NCBI GenBank assembly: GCA_019416455.1
Contig: DXXG01000018.1
Location: 106,579-170,578 of the forward strand
DNA from: Clostridiales bacterium
GTDB lineage: Bacteria > Bacillota > Clostridia > Oscillospirales > Acutalibacteraceae
Direction of reading: 5' to 3'
DNA: 64,000 bases
Shown here: positions 46,676-55,527 of the stretch, piece after piece
How positions within the stretch are numbered: position 1 is the stretch's first letter
How the letters are laid out: the number at the start of each line of letters is the position of its first letter
Program-made: the position numbers and the translations under genes
The notes under the pieces: model-generated
Seen by the model: the letters and a program-made list of their open reading frames with translations, nothing else
Databases searched by the model: none
Told to the model about the DNA's origin: nothing

Positions 46676-47371
46676 TTACAGCTGGAAACTGAGACTGGCG
46701 GATCTGGCCAGGCAGTATTTGCTCACAGACAGCTCGGACCGATCCGCTTGACTGACCAGAGCTTTGATATAACTGAGTAGAAAACCGTTGTATTTGACTT
46801 CCATAACCATTTGGAAGGGATCCAGCACCGGGTACAGATCCAGACCGGGATCGAATAGATCCAGGCGGCTTTCCGTGGCGGTGATGTGGTGATCAAAGGT
46901 GACACGGATGCGGTTTTCCCTGGCAATAAAAGCCAGCCGCTGGTATTCCACAATGGTTTTAGGGAGATAGCAGAGCCCATTCATCAGGCCGTAGCATTCC
47001 GCGGCGAAGGGCTCCTCATAGGTCAGCAGTACCTCGTAGCGTCCGGCCATTAATAGCCGGGCATCTTCTCTGCGCAGGCGCAGAGAACGCTTTTTCTGAT
47101 AAGCGCCTTGCTTTTGCTTCATCTCAAGCATGGCGAAATCCGCCGCCGGGTCGTAGATCCGCAGCCTGAGTTTTCGGCGCAGTTCCATGCCCTCGATTTT
47201 GTCATAGTAGTCGCCTTCGTTCAGGGTGTCGAAGTACAGGGAACGGATCCGGTATCCCATGGGACCGCTGTGCTGATCCGAGAGCATCACCTGGGATAGC
47301 CGGTGTGAGAGACCGTACATGTCCGCTAGGGTCATCAAATATTTCTTTTCCTGTCTCATCACTTCGTTCAT
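46676..47371 (-). CDS. VTC-domain (polyphosphate polymerase type) protein
   Basis: A 231-residue CYTH/triphosphate-tunnel protein of the VTC type, which in yeast builds polyphosphate from ATP. Tunnel motifs are visible in order: RIRSLYFD (41-48), KLRLR (67-71), EMKQK (83-87), EYQRLAF (142-148), RIRVTFD (154-160) and MEVKYNGFLL (190-199), supplying the basic and acidic residues of the active site. First gene of the seven-gene operon, 90 bases after its promoter. Bacterial VTC proteins are little studied; polyphosphate synthesis is inferred from the fold. Confidence 0.85.
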   Translation of the reverse strand: MNEVMRQEKKYLMTLADMYGLSHRLSQVMLSDQHSGPMGYRIRSLYFDTLNEGDYYDKIEGMELRRKLRLRIYDPAADFAMLEMKQKQGAYQKKRSLRLRREDARLLMAGRYEVLLTYEEPFAAECYGLMNGLCYLPKTIVEYQRLAFIARENRIRVTFDHHITATESRLDLFDPGLDLYPVLDPFQMVMEVKYNGFLLSYIKALVSQADRSELSVSKYCLARSASLSFQL

Positions 47372-47466
47372 CCCAGTCCCTCCATCAGCCGATCATGCAA
47401 GGGATGTTAGACGTATGTAGCAGCAGAGTATCGTTTGGACGCAAATGGCCAAAAAATTGTGTATAA

Positions 47467-47495
47467 ATTATACCAAATCGTTGCATAAAAAACAA
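47467..47495 (-). promoter_or_regulatory. Promoter of the VTC-CotH-glycosyltransferase operon
   Basis: On the minus strand TTGTTT (47490-47495), 17 bases, TATAAT (47467-47472). The transcript would run through seven genes down to about 38.5 kb. Confidence 0.75.
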
Positions 47496-47732
47496 GGACT
47501 TGGGTAAAATTTGTATTTTTCTGCAAATAAATCGATTCTTTGATTTTTAAGGTTTAATCGTGTGGGAGGTCCTTCTTGTTCTAAAATTCCCGGTGAATCC
47601 TCCACAAGGATCTAGTTTTATTTAACAGTGGAGACCGCCAGCACACATGGTTGTGAAATGGGAAAATTATAGAAAAGAATGTCTTTTGTGATTTCTCTTT
47701 TTCTCTTGCTTCTGAGAATTTGAGAATTATAA

Positions 47733-47772
47733 AATAAGGGAGCGCCGCAAAATTTCTAACGGAACTCCCTTA
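47733..47772 (-). terminator. Terminator of the beta-helix lipoprotein gene
   Basis: On the minus strand TAAGGGAG pairs with CTCCCTTA around a long loop, followed by TTTTAT. The upstream 47496-47732 stretch is AT-rich and holds nothing else recognisable. Confidence 0.6.
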
Positions 47773-47800
47773 TAGGCTGACAAGCATATACTAAATTCTT

Positions 47801-50023
47801 TTATTCCGTAAGCTTTCTGGGGTCCACTGAAATGACAGTCCCGTTCTGCGGCGCAGCATGGAGAGGACCAGGATAGACGGTTTCGCCGTCGGCCGCATTT
47901 CCGGTAAAGCTCTCATATCCAGCACTGCCAGAATAGACCGGGCAGCTGGGAAGCTCTCCATCAACCGACCAGGTAAAGGTTAGTTTTTCAGGGTCAAGCT
48001 CTGCGGTAATCCCTAACTCAGTGCTGTGATGGTCAAAAGGAGTCTTTTTTTGCCAATCAGCAAAATTTAGGTTCAGATCACTTGCCCAAAGGTTAAAATC
48101 ATTGTTAAAGGTACTGCGGAACGTGTAGTAATCCCATTTGCTAAAGGTATTCATTACCGTATTCTGAAGCGAGTCCATTAAGTAGGGATCTTTTTTCCAC
48201 AGGGAAAGCGCTGTTTCTGTGCCGATCGTGCTACCGTAAACGTTGTAATCCGAAGTGTTGTTTTCCTTGTTCATCAGGTCGAGATTCCAACCGTTTCCAA
48301 CGAAGATATTATTCCGCAGGTTGATATTGCCGCCGGTATTTCCATCTGGACGGCCGCTTTCATCAATCAACGTCATGCCTCCGCCGACACAGTTACCGAT
48401 CATATTGTGCACGATATCAGTATGTCCTCCGAAATAGAGGTAAATGCCATTTGTGTAAGTGCTGCCCCACACGAAATTGTTATCAATTTTCGCAGGTCCT
48501 GAAACCGCTTCTAGGTAAATCGCTCCGTTGCCAGGACCGGCAGACATATCATTAACTGAGCCGCAGCCGATTACTGTGTTTTGGGTGATCCTCAGGTTTT
48601 CACTTTGACAGTCAAAGTAAATGCCTGTGCCGTGAGGAGAGTTGCGCACTACATTACGGCGAATCAGCATGTTGGAACTCCAGTGAATTTTTATAGCAGC
48701 ACATTCTGCCATCCACTCAACGTCCATCCATGCGTTATTGTCAAAGAGGTTATCTTCTATCAGGGTGTCGTGAAGAGGTGCGCCACAGATGCCGCAAATG
48801 CCACAGTCGGTAATCGTATTGCGGCGGACAATGTGATTTCCTACCGGCGAGGTATAATCATTACCTTGTCCTCCGAGATCCATACCAATGCTGTTTGCAT
48901 GGCGAATAATATTGTCCTCAATAATCCAATGGCTGCCGCAGTAAGTGGAGAAAAGTCCTCTTTGGGGAAATGGAAGCGCATTTCCGGCGTGCTCCATGGT
49001 AAAACCTTTTACGCGTATGTAGTTGCAATTTTTTACCGTGGGTGCAAAACATTGCTCGCGGACGGTAACCTCCCAATTTACGGTATTAGGGTCCACATCT
49101 TTGAAGGTGGTGATATAAATATCACGCCCTGTTACGTCGTCAACCCAGAAGGAACCTTCCTGTTGCGTTAAGTCGTTTTTTTGATCCACTTGATTGAGAG
49201 GCTGACCATCCTGAAAAACCTGTCCTCTGGTGCGCAGCATGATTTCAGCATTTTTCTTCTGAAAAACTGTATTGCATTCCCACCAACCACAGTCGTTGAT
49301 TTGAGGATAGTTGCTGGAGGCAAAGGGGTTATAACCAGCATCAAACAATTCTCGGGGAATAGTAGCCTTCCAGGTATTATCTCCCTGAGATTCCCAAGTG
49401 ACTTTCAGTTCCTCCGAACCTTTAATTGCCACTTCGTGGCCAGGATACGCCTCATAGCTGATGATATGTTGCGGGTCTGTGCCGCCTTGCGCAGGACTGA
49501 CCAGTTCACGGTATACACCTGATTTAACCAGCACACGTTCACCCGGCTGTACAATTTGAGCCGCATGGTTGATTGTGAGGAACGGTTTTTCCTCTGTGCC
49601 TGGGTTGCTGTCAGATGCTTCAGGATTTTTTTGATCTACATAATAGGTTTTTGAAAAAGAAAATTCAGTTGGTTCCCATGTTAAAAATTCGTTCCCGTCA
49701 GGTAAAAAAGCCCGATCGTTCATGGAGTGCATTTTTCCAGTCACTGGTTCACCTGCTTCCGGTATTGGCTGAGTGGGATCATTTTCCGGTGATTCATTGG
49801 TAACTTGGGACTCAACCGGATCAGAAGCGTCAAGAGAACTAGACTCTTCTGTAATTGATTCTACCTTGCTGGATTCAGAGTTGCTAGACTCTATTTTTGA
49901 AGCCGTGTTGGAACTCACATTTTCAGAAATACTTGTACGGCTTTCTGTACTCTCCATTGTCCCGCAAGCGGATATACAGAATAATAGAATCAAGTCTAAA
50001 CAAATCACCAAATACTTTTTCAT
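47801..50023 (-). CDS. Right-handed beta-helix lipoprotein
   Basis: Surface lipoprotein of 740 residues. The signal ends in LLFCISAC with Cys20, then a Ser/Glu-rich spacer (about 21-105). The domain TYYVDQKNP...GTEEKPFLTINHAA starts a DUF1565/parallel beta-helix fold, and residues 350-600 show repeated rungs (IIEDNIIRHANSIG, LIEDNLFDNNA, LRITQNTVIGCG). Such proteins are polysaccharide lyases, hydrolases or glycan binders; no specific catalytic set is evident. GGGGAGAGGA precedes 50023. Lower GC than the operon before it suggests acquired DNA. Confidence 0.8.
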   Translation of the reverse strand: MKKYLVICLDLILLFCISACGTMESTESRTSISENVSSNTASKIESSNSESSKVESITEESSSLDASDPVESQVTNESPENDPTQPIPEAGEPVTGKMHSMNDRAFLPDGNEFLTWEPTEFSFSKTYYVDQKNPEASDSNPGTEEKPFLTINHAAQIVQPGERVLVKSGVYRELVSPAQGGTDPQHIISYEAYPGHEVAIKGSEELKVTWESQGDNTWKATIPRELFDAGYNPFASSNYPQINDCGWWECNTVFQKKNAEIMLRTRGQVFQDGQPLNQVDQKNDLTQQEGSFWVDDVTGRDIYITTFKDVDPNTVNWEVTVREQCFAPTVKNCNYIRVKGFTMEHAGNALPFPQRGLFSTYCGSHWIIEDNIIRHANSIGMDLGGQGNDYTSPVGNHIVRRNTITDCGICGICGAPLHDTLIEDNLFDNNAWMDVEWMAECAAIKIHWSSNMLIRRNVVRNSPHGTGIYFDCQSENLRITQNTVIGCGSVNDMSAGPGNGAIYLEAVSGPAKIDNNFVWGSTYTNGIYLYFGGHTDIVHNMIGNCVGGGMTLIDESGRPDGNTGGNINLRNNIFVGNGWNLDLMNKENNTSDYNVYGSTIGTETALSLWKKDPYLMDSLQNTVMNTFSKWDYYTFRSTFNNDFNLWASDLNLNFADWQKKTPFDHHSTELGITAELDPEKLTFTWSVDGELPSCPVYSGSAGYESFTGNAADGETVYPGPLHAAPQNGTVISVDPRKLTE

Positions 50024-50874
50024 TTCATTCCTCTCCCCAAATTTAGAAAACACCTGCAAAGTATACTGGTTTTGGGCCGGCAAAATAGAAAAATCTTTGC
50101 CAATTTTAAGATTTATTTTCTGGCCTGATTTTCTGCCCCTATAATGGCATATCTGTTTTTGAATGTCAATGAAATATAAAGAAATACATAAAATGTTTTA
50201 AACAGAGATTTGTATTATAGTGAATAAGTTTGGAGTTTGATGTCTTTGAAGTGCTTAATCGTCAGTTCCGCTAAACTACCAAAAATAAGTCATCCTTTTT
50301 ACACTTGGCTTCTCAGCAGATTATTAAGCAGGGAGGTTCCACCATGAGATAGTCCATTAGCAAATATTCTTCCTTGTTTGTACGCCGAAAAAAATCTCAT
50401 CAAACGACATTGATATGGCGTGTAGCTACCTTTCCCCAAATATATTCCCATTGAAAACCTACTACAGTGTGTCTGCATCTACCACTGTTCCGTGGTAGGA
50501 GACCTTCACCACCTTAAATCCCCAGATGAAAGAGGAACAAACTGCCAGGAATAAAAGAATATTTAAAAAGTGGGGGATAAGCAAAATTTTTATAATAAGC
50601 GGGATGGTTTCCAGCACAGCACCGGAATCCAGATGGGCCACTGTCTTGCACAGAGAGGCTCCTTCAATCCCTCTTGACGGTTTTCCAGTTCCATGCTATT
50701 TAAATATACAAATCACCGCAAAACGGAAAAGTATTTGTTAAAAATCTGCTGTTTTCTGCGTAAAATTCGCGCTTTGTTACGGAAAAGAAGATGACGATGC
50801 TGCAAATGCCTCCATGTGATGATTCGAACTTTTAAAAAGGTCTGGGAAAACTACGGATTGGAGGAGATTTTACA
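50024..50874. other. Gene-free low-GC stretch
   Basis: About 850 bases without a supported gene. Short open frames exist, including one of 71 codons at 50526-50741, but none has a family resemblance or good start context. Nothing identifiable as a repeat or RNA was seen; it may be degraded mobile DNA. Confidence 0.45.
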
Positions 50875-52152
50875 GTGAACAATATATTTTTTCTTGTCTT
50901 CCGCACCTTTTTCATCACAATGATGACCGTGGGAATGATGGCAAGCTTGACCGAATTTCGCTTTGGACGCAGGAAACTTCTTCACATTGTGGCGGTTTAC
51001 AGCGTATGGGTGATTGGTTCCAGCTTTGCCTTACTGCGGTTCGGGGGAGAATTGTTGCTGCTGCGTCTCTTTTTTTTCACAATTTCAATTCCGGCTACGA
51101 TTCTTACATACTGGGCGGCCAACGACACTCCTGCACAGGCTGTTTTTAACTACATGACACAGATCATGGTGTCTACGTTGTTGGCTTCTATGATCCGTCA
51201 GCTAACGGAGTTCTTCAATTTCTCCGCGTTTATGAACATTCTGATAATGGCTGTGTTCTATGGAACCATCCTTTATTTGGAGGTGCATTTTCTAAGACAA
51301 CCTTTTCGCAAACTGATTAAGGTGATTCCCACCCGCTGGGGTGTACTCACTTTGATCCCCTGTGCGTGCTGTGCCTATTTGATTTTCGTATCGTCCTGGC
51401 CAGGCAGTTATCTCGAAAACTATACGCAGATGGTTTATCTCTACAGCGCTATCCCTCTTATAATTGTTGTGTATGTAATCATATTCAAAAGCCTCTACGA
51501 CCTCTACCACATTCAGCTGGAACAGCATAGTGCTGCGCTGCTGACAGTGCAAATCACAGCCTTAAAGGAAAAATTGCAGAAAGTGAAAGAAGTGGAGGAA
51601 GGGGTTCGGATTCAGCGTCATGACCTCCGCCACCGGCTTCAGACTGTCACGGAGTTGGTATCACGCGGGGAAACAGATGCGGCGCTGAACTTTCTGGATG
51701 CAGCCCAAAGACGCCTGAATGATCAAAAGGCAATTCGATGGTGCAGGCTGCCTGTGTTGGACGCCGTGTTTTCCTACTATTTTGACCAGGCCAAACGCCA
51801 GGGGATCTCCGTGGAGACAAAAATCTCCCTCTCCGACACTTTGCCGGTAGATGAGGGCGAATTGGCAATCGTCTTGGCCAACGCTTTGGAAAATGCCATC
51901 CACGCAAATCTGGCACTGTCCCAGGATCAGCGACAAATCCATTGCAAGATGATGGGAAGCCCCAGCGTTATGCTGGAAATATCTAACCCGTGTACTGGGA
52001 GGATCACCTTTGACAGTAACGGTCTACCGGTGGCCCAGAGGGAGGGCCATGGCCTTGGAGTACAGTCCATCTCTGCTTTTTGTCGAAAAAGTGGAGCTGT
52101 ATGCCAATTTGATCTAACCGACGGCTGGTTTCGTTTCAGATTGGTATTGTAA
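50875..52152 (+). CDS. AgrC-like GHKL sensor histidine kinase, orphan
   Basis: A 425-residue sensor: about six membrane helices (1-210), a coiled linker, the His box RIQRHDLRHRL and a GHKL ATPase with NALENAIHA and a GxGL-type motif (GHGLGVQSI). This is the architecture of peptide-pheromone receptors of the AgrC group. GTG 50875 is preceded by GGAGGAG. No response regulator, AgrB or AgrD gene is adjacent; the LytTR regulator 10 kb downstream already has its own sensor. It may respond to the same or a foreign peptide. Confidence 0.85.
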   Translation: MNNIFFLVFRTFFITMMTVGMMASLTEFRFGRRKLLHIVAVYSVWVIGSSFALLRFGGELLLLRLFFFTISIPATILTYWAANDTPAQAVFNYMTQIMVSTLLASMIRQLTEFFNFSAFMNILIMAVFYGTILYLEVHFLRQPFRKLIKVIPTRWGVLTLIPCACCAYLIFVSSWPGSYLENYTQMVYLYSAIPLIIVVYVIIFKSLYDLYHIQLEQHSAALLTVQITALKEKLQKVKEVEEGVRIQRHDLRHRLQTVTELVSRGETDAALNFLDAAQRRLNDQKAIRWCRLPVLDAVFSYYFDQAKRQGISVETKISLSDTLPVDEGELAIVLANALENAIHANLALSQDQRQIHCKMMGSPSVMLEISNPCTGRITFDSNGLPVAQREGHGLGVQSISAFCRKSGAVCQFDLTDGWFRFRLVL

Positions 52153-52225
52153 TTCCATGGAGGTTCCATCTTAGCAAAGTCACGCATCCACGATTTTCTT
52201 TTGCAAAAATAGCCAAGCAAAAAAG

Positions 52226-52257
52226 AAACGCACCTCACAAAAGTGAAGTGCGTTTTT
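52226..52257 (+). terminator. Terminator after the AgrC-like gene
   Basis: AAACGCAC pairs with GTGCGTTT, with an inner TCAC/GTGA stem around four A, followed by TTTT. Confidence 0.75.
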
Positions 52258-52606
52258 GGCAAAAGAGCGGGAACAGAGCAAGTAAAAAACGCGGGCAACA
52301 AAAATCGCGAACCCCACGAAAGTGAGATTCGCGACTTGGGTGCAGCGTCACGCTGCTGGCTGTACTGAACAAAAATGAACCCCCGACCAAAAAATGAGAT
52401 CAAAAACCCAGGTTTTATGCGGGTTTCTAGCGTTTCTCCCTTTGGAAAACGTTCATTGAACGAAAATGAAACCACCCTTTTAATGGTTTTTGATTATATG
52501 CGTTTACTAAAAGTTAGGCGGGGGTTGTTTTGTCCGATTCTTTTGCCATATTTCAAGAGCTCGATCTTTGACTGAAAGCTAAAATCTAATTTCCATCCTC
52601 ATCCTG
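52258..52606. other. Gene-free stretch rich in hairpins
   Basis: Between the terminator of the AgrC-like gene and the end of the FRG gene no gene is seen. A second hairpin (52301-52334) and a small perfect one, GCAGCG/CGCTGC at 52342-52356, are present. Confidence 0.45.
52298..52334 (-). terminator. Terminator-like hairpin on the minus strand
   Basis: TCGCGAA arms enclose a CACTTTCGTG-like inner stem and are followed on the minus strand by TTTTT. It could end the FRG-domain transcript. Its inner core resembles that of the terminator 70 bases away. Confidence 0.65.
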
Positions 52607-54112
52607 TTATACTAAAGTATTCGATGGAAGTATAACCATTGGTCGTGATGAAGGAGGAATGTCTAGTTTGCTATAGGCAACCTCAACAGTATATTTTTTG
52701 TTGATTTTTCTAAGATTGTAGTTGCGAATATACTTAACCTGCCCAGCAGAAATAGTATATCCCTCCTTTTGGAGTTTGTGCTTGATAGCTCGAGCTTCGT
52801 ACTCAGAATAGTGCGCATTTTTTATTAGGGTTTCAAACGTTGTGCGGGAAATGATATGGGTATCTCTAATTGCTTCCATATACTCTTCTATTTTGGGAAT
52901 ATCATCGAGGGGATACACTTTACTTCCGCAATCCATCTCCTCAAATATCCATCTACAAAAATCCTCATCATGTTCGAAGCGGAATTTATCAAAAAGAGGA
53001 TCTTCCAATAAATTGTATGACTCATCTCTCGCATATATCATATACCCATATTGAGCGCTACACCGCATAAATGGCTGATAACCAATTGGAGTAATCAGGT
53101 TACCCTCCGTTTCGTTGGTTATTAATGCCCACTTTATATCTGTGATTTCTGTAGGTGTTCGATATAGTATGCCGTACCTACAATCTTTTGCGCCATTTCT
53201 ATCCTCCTTATATACAAAGTCCCTTTTCTCCATTGGCCGCCATTGATGGTTTTCATAATTACAGCAAGCAAAGAACAGTGCGGTTTTTAAGTCGCTCGTA
53301 ATATCCATCAAAGAAGTTTTTATCCCATAATGTTGTGCTAGTGCGGGACAATTCACGCTGGAAGGAGACCATCTCCGGACAGCATCAAACTGCTCCAGGA
53401 AGATACAGGCTTCATCTAAAATGAGCCAATTAGCTAAACGTTGCATTGAGGAAATACTGTCCCCACGGAACATACCCGGCTTTGATGAGCCATAGAAGGC
53501 ACTTTCACCGCGATAAAAATATTTGTTTTTTTGTTGAGTCATGGCTGTTCCAATAAAGGGAAAGGTTAACTGCATACCCGGTACAAACAATGTTGAGAAG
53601 AGGCTAATGATCATTACGTATAATCCAATGTTGTCCGTAATTTTACCTTTAATCTCTTGTGTTTCTTGTTCAGATAAGCCCTCCCGGCGAATGAGCCAGT
53701 TAAACAATTCAAATGTATTATGATCCGGTAAGATGCCCAGCATTGCTGCTGCACAAAATATATCATCCTGACAACCGTCTCCCTTTTGGATTTTCTGGTT
53801 TAGCTCCAAAAATTTTTTAGCGTTAGAATGATAGTTCTCATCTTCTCGAATCATTGCATAGAGCTGATCTGCTGAAATGGTCGGTATATCTTCGCAACAT
53901 TTTGCACTATGGCAAGAATCTCGATAGGCTTGACTATTAAAATAGGCTGTAACACACTGTGACCAATCTGCTCTTTGACCGTAGAAGTTTTGTAAATGAC
54001 TTTGAATATTCCGTAAATACTTTTGGTATTCGAATGTAATATGGGAACTTTCTCCTAAGTCAGGAGGCAATAGGTTGTGATATGCCTTCTCTTGCGCTGT
54101 TTCCTGACGCAT
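52607..54112 (-). CDS. FRG-domain protein
   Basis: A 501-residue protein. The FRG domain spans about 195-300, with YFYRGES (198-204) and AQHYGIKTSLMD (259-270) containing its conserved Arg and His-Tyr-Gly core. A hydrophobic stretch at about 163-188 may insert in a membrane. The N-terminal 150 and C-terminal 150 residues are not recognised. FRG domains often occur beside mobile elements and in phage-defence contexts, but their activity is unsettled. AGGAGG lies 11 bases before the start. Low GC compared with the core genes. Confidence 0.8.
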   Translation of the reverse strand: MRQETAQEKAYHNLLPPDLGESSHITFEYQKYLRNIQSHLQNFYGQRADWSQCVTAYFNSQAYRDSCHSAKCCEDIPTISADQLYAMIREDENYHSNAKKFLELNQKIQKGDGCQDDIFCAAAMLGILPDHNTFELFNWLIRREGLSEQETQEIKGKITDNIGLYVMIISLFSTLFVPGMQLTFPFIGTAMTQQKNKYFYRGESAFYGSSKPGMFRGDSISSMQRLANWLILDEACIFLEQFDAVRRWSPSSVNCPALAQHYGIKTSLMDITSDLKTALFFACCNYENHQWRPMEKRDFVYKEDRNGAKDCRYGILYRTPTEITDIKWALITNETEGNLITPIGYQPFMRCSAQYGYMIYARDESYNLLEDPLFDKFRFEHDEDFCRWIFEEMDCGSKVYPLDDIPKIEEYMEAIRDTHIISRTTFETLIKNAHYSEYEARAIKHKLQKEGYTISAGQVKYIRNYNLRKINKKYTVEVAYSKLDIPPSSRPMVILPSNTLV

Positions 54113-54254
54113 ATTGTGCTTTTCCTCCTTAGGTCAATGTTACTATTATTTTATCAAAAACTTTCAAGCCTGTATAGTAGCGTAAATGTACCTATTCTTT
54201 ATCAAGAGAATATGAAATACCAGACTGTTACTTTGGAGAAATACAATGATGATT

Positions 54255-54872
54255 TTACCACCCCATACTGGGCTGGTATGCCTGTTCTTCCTCGTCCTGG
54301 GATTCCTCATTGGATGTTTCACCGTCCCAGGATTCTTCCTCTTCCTGCGTTTCTTCCTCCCAGGTTTCCTCGGTCTGGTCATCCTCCGGGGAATCGGCCT
54401 GGTCATCGGCCACACTGTCGGTATTTTCCTGGGCTGCGGATTGTTCCTCCAGCTGGGGTTCGGGGCCGTCCTGGCCCTCCTGGGCGGGTAACTGGTCCTG
54501 GGTTTCTTCCTCTGCCTGTTCATCTGATTCTTCCTCATCCTCCTGTTCTTCGGGATGTTCTGCCTGATACTGGGCCTCGTCTTGCTCCAGCTCGGCCTCG
54601 ATCAGGCCGATGACAAACTGCTTCTGGGTCATGTGGTTACGCTCCAGGTAGGCTTTGACACGCTGGAACAGGGATTCCGGTACCTGAAAGGCCAAAGTTC
54701 TCATGTTTTCCATAGGTTGTTCCTCCTTGATCTGAATTTTGGGGTGTAATTCGTTGTCCACGGCCAAGGCAATAAACTCACCTGTGGTCATGCCGTGAGC
54801 CTCGATATAGGCTTTGAGTTCGGCGTGAAGATCCGCAGGGATTTTCACGGTAATGCCCTTCATGTCAGGCAT
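54255..54872 (-). CDS. Duplicated small DNA-binding-like domain with acidic tail
   Basis: A 205-residue protein. Residues 5-45 (ITVKIPADLHAELKAYIEAH, then GMTTGEFIALAV) and 60-100 (LAFQVPESLFQRVKAYLERN, then HMTQKQFVIGLI) are two copies of one ribbon-helix-helix-like unit. The remaining 105 residues are extremely rich in Glu, Asp, Gln and Ser and surely disordered. ATG 54872 follows AAAGGAG; GTG 54881 is less likely. Such proteins accompany mobile elements; DNA binding is inferred. Confidence 0.65.
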   Translation of the reverse strand: MPDMKGITVKIPADLHAELKAYIEAHGMTTGEFIALAVDNELHPKIQIKEEQPMENMRTLAFQVPESLFQRVKAYLERNHMTQKQFVIGLIEAELEQDEAQYQAEHPEEQEDEEESDEQAEEETQDQLPAQEGQDGPEPQLEEQSAAQENTDSVADDQADSPEDDQTEETWEEETQEEEESWDGETSNEESQDEEEQAYQPSMGW

Positions 54873-55065
54873 GGGGATCACGCTCCTTTATTTGATTTTG
54901 AATGGCTTGGAGAAGCAGGTTCTCCGGGGAGACGTCCAGTTCCGCCGCCCTGTTCAGAAGGGCAGCATACTGTTCTGGGGTGAATAAGAAAGTGTAGGTG
55001 GTGTCGATACGATCACATCCCTTCATAAAAACAAGCGCGAAGGGGTACTTCACGCTTTGACTCAC
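54865..55065 (-). CDS. Small mobile-element protein, unknown function
   Basis: A 66-residue protein starting at GTG 55065, overlapping the preceding gene by GTGA, and ending inside the start of the next gene. A helical C-terminal half (PEQYAALLNRAAELDVSPENLLLQAI) resembles a short ribbon-helix-helix or AbrB-partner helix pair, but no family is certain. Tight overlaps on both sides indicate translation coupling in a three-gene unit. Confidence 0.55.
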   Translation of the reverse strand: MSQSVKYPFALVFMKGCDRIDTTYTFLFTPEQYAALLNRAAELDVSPENLLLQAIQNQIKERDPHA

Positions 55066-55415
55066 ATGGTCATGGACGGTCTGTCTTGGGTTTCCTCCTG
55101 CTCAGGTTCCAGATGTCGCTCCCACTGGGGAGAATCTGCGTGTTTCACGTAGTCCTCCAGGCACTGGAACGCCTGGAACAACTCCGCCCATTTGGGATTG
55201 TTGGAAACCTCTGCGTACTCATATATGGGACTGCCATGGTGGCTTACATCTTCGCCCCGCATGAGTTTGCCCTCCCGCACACAGAGGAAAGTGCTGTAGG
55301 AATCCTCAAATCCCAGGCCGGCCTTAAGGGCATGGAAGGCTTCTTCCATACTGATGTAGACCTCTTGGGTAGCAACACCTCGGACTTTCAGGTTGTTCTG
55401 TCTTGTGGATCGCAT
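55062..55415 (-). CDS. Mobile-element protein, unknown function
   Basis: A 117-residue soluble protein I do not recognise. It is acidic, with no membrane segment or catalytic motif. A strong AGGAGG site precedes ATG 55415. It is the first of a three-gene unit (this gene, the 66-residue protein and the acidic-tail protein) downstream of the recombinase genes. Confidence 0.6.
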   Translation of the reverse strand: MRSTRQNNLKVRGVATQEVYISMEEAFHALKAGLGFEDSYSTFLCVREGKLMRGEDVSHHGSPIYEYAEVSNNPKWAELFQAFQCLEDYVKHADSPQWERHLEPEQEETQDRPSMTM

Positions 55416-55447
55416 GGGTAAGTTCCTCCTGTCTTTGAATATAGCAA

Positions 55448-55475
55448 AGTCCCCCGCTGTTTTCGGCGGAGGACT
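55448..55475 (-). terminator. Hairpin between recombinase operon and small genes
   Basis: On the minus strand AGTCCTCCGCC pairs with GGCGGGGGACT-like sequence (one mismatch) and is followed by TTTGC. It may partly end the recombinase transcript. Confidence 0.5.
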
Positions 55476-55527
55476 ATTGCGTTATATAAACTTTCTTGAT
55501 CACGTACCATTTCAGCTATGAAAGAAG

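Noticed and set aside
50526..50741. 71-codon plus-strand frame in the low-GC gap
   Set aside because: No ribosome site, no resemblance to any family and no neighbours that would explain it.
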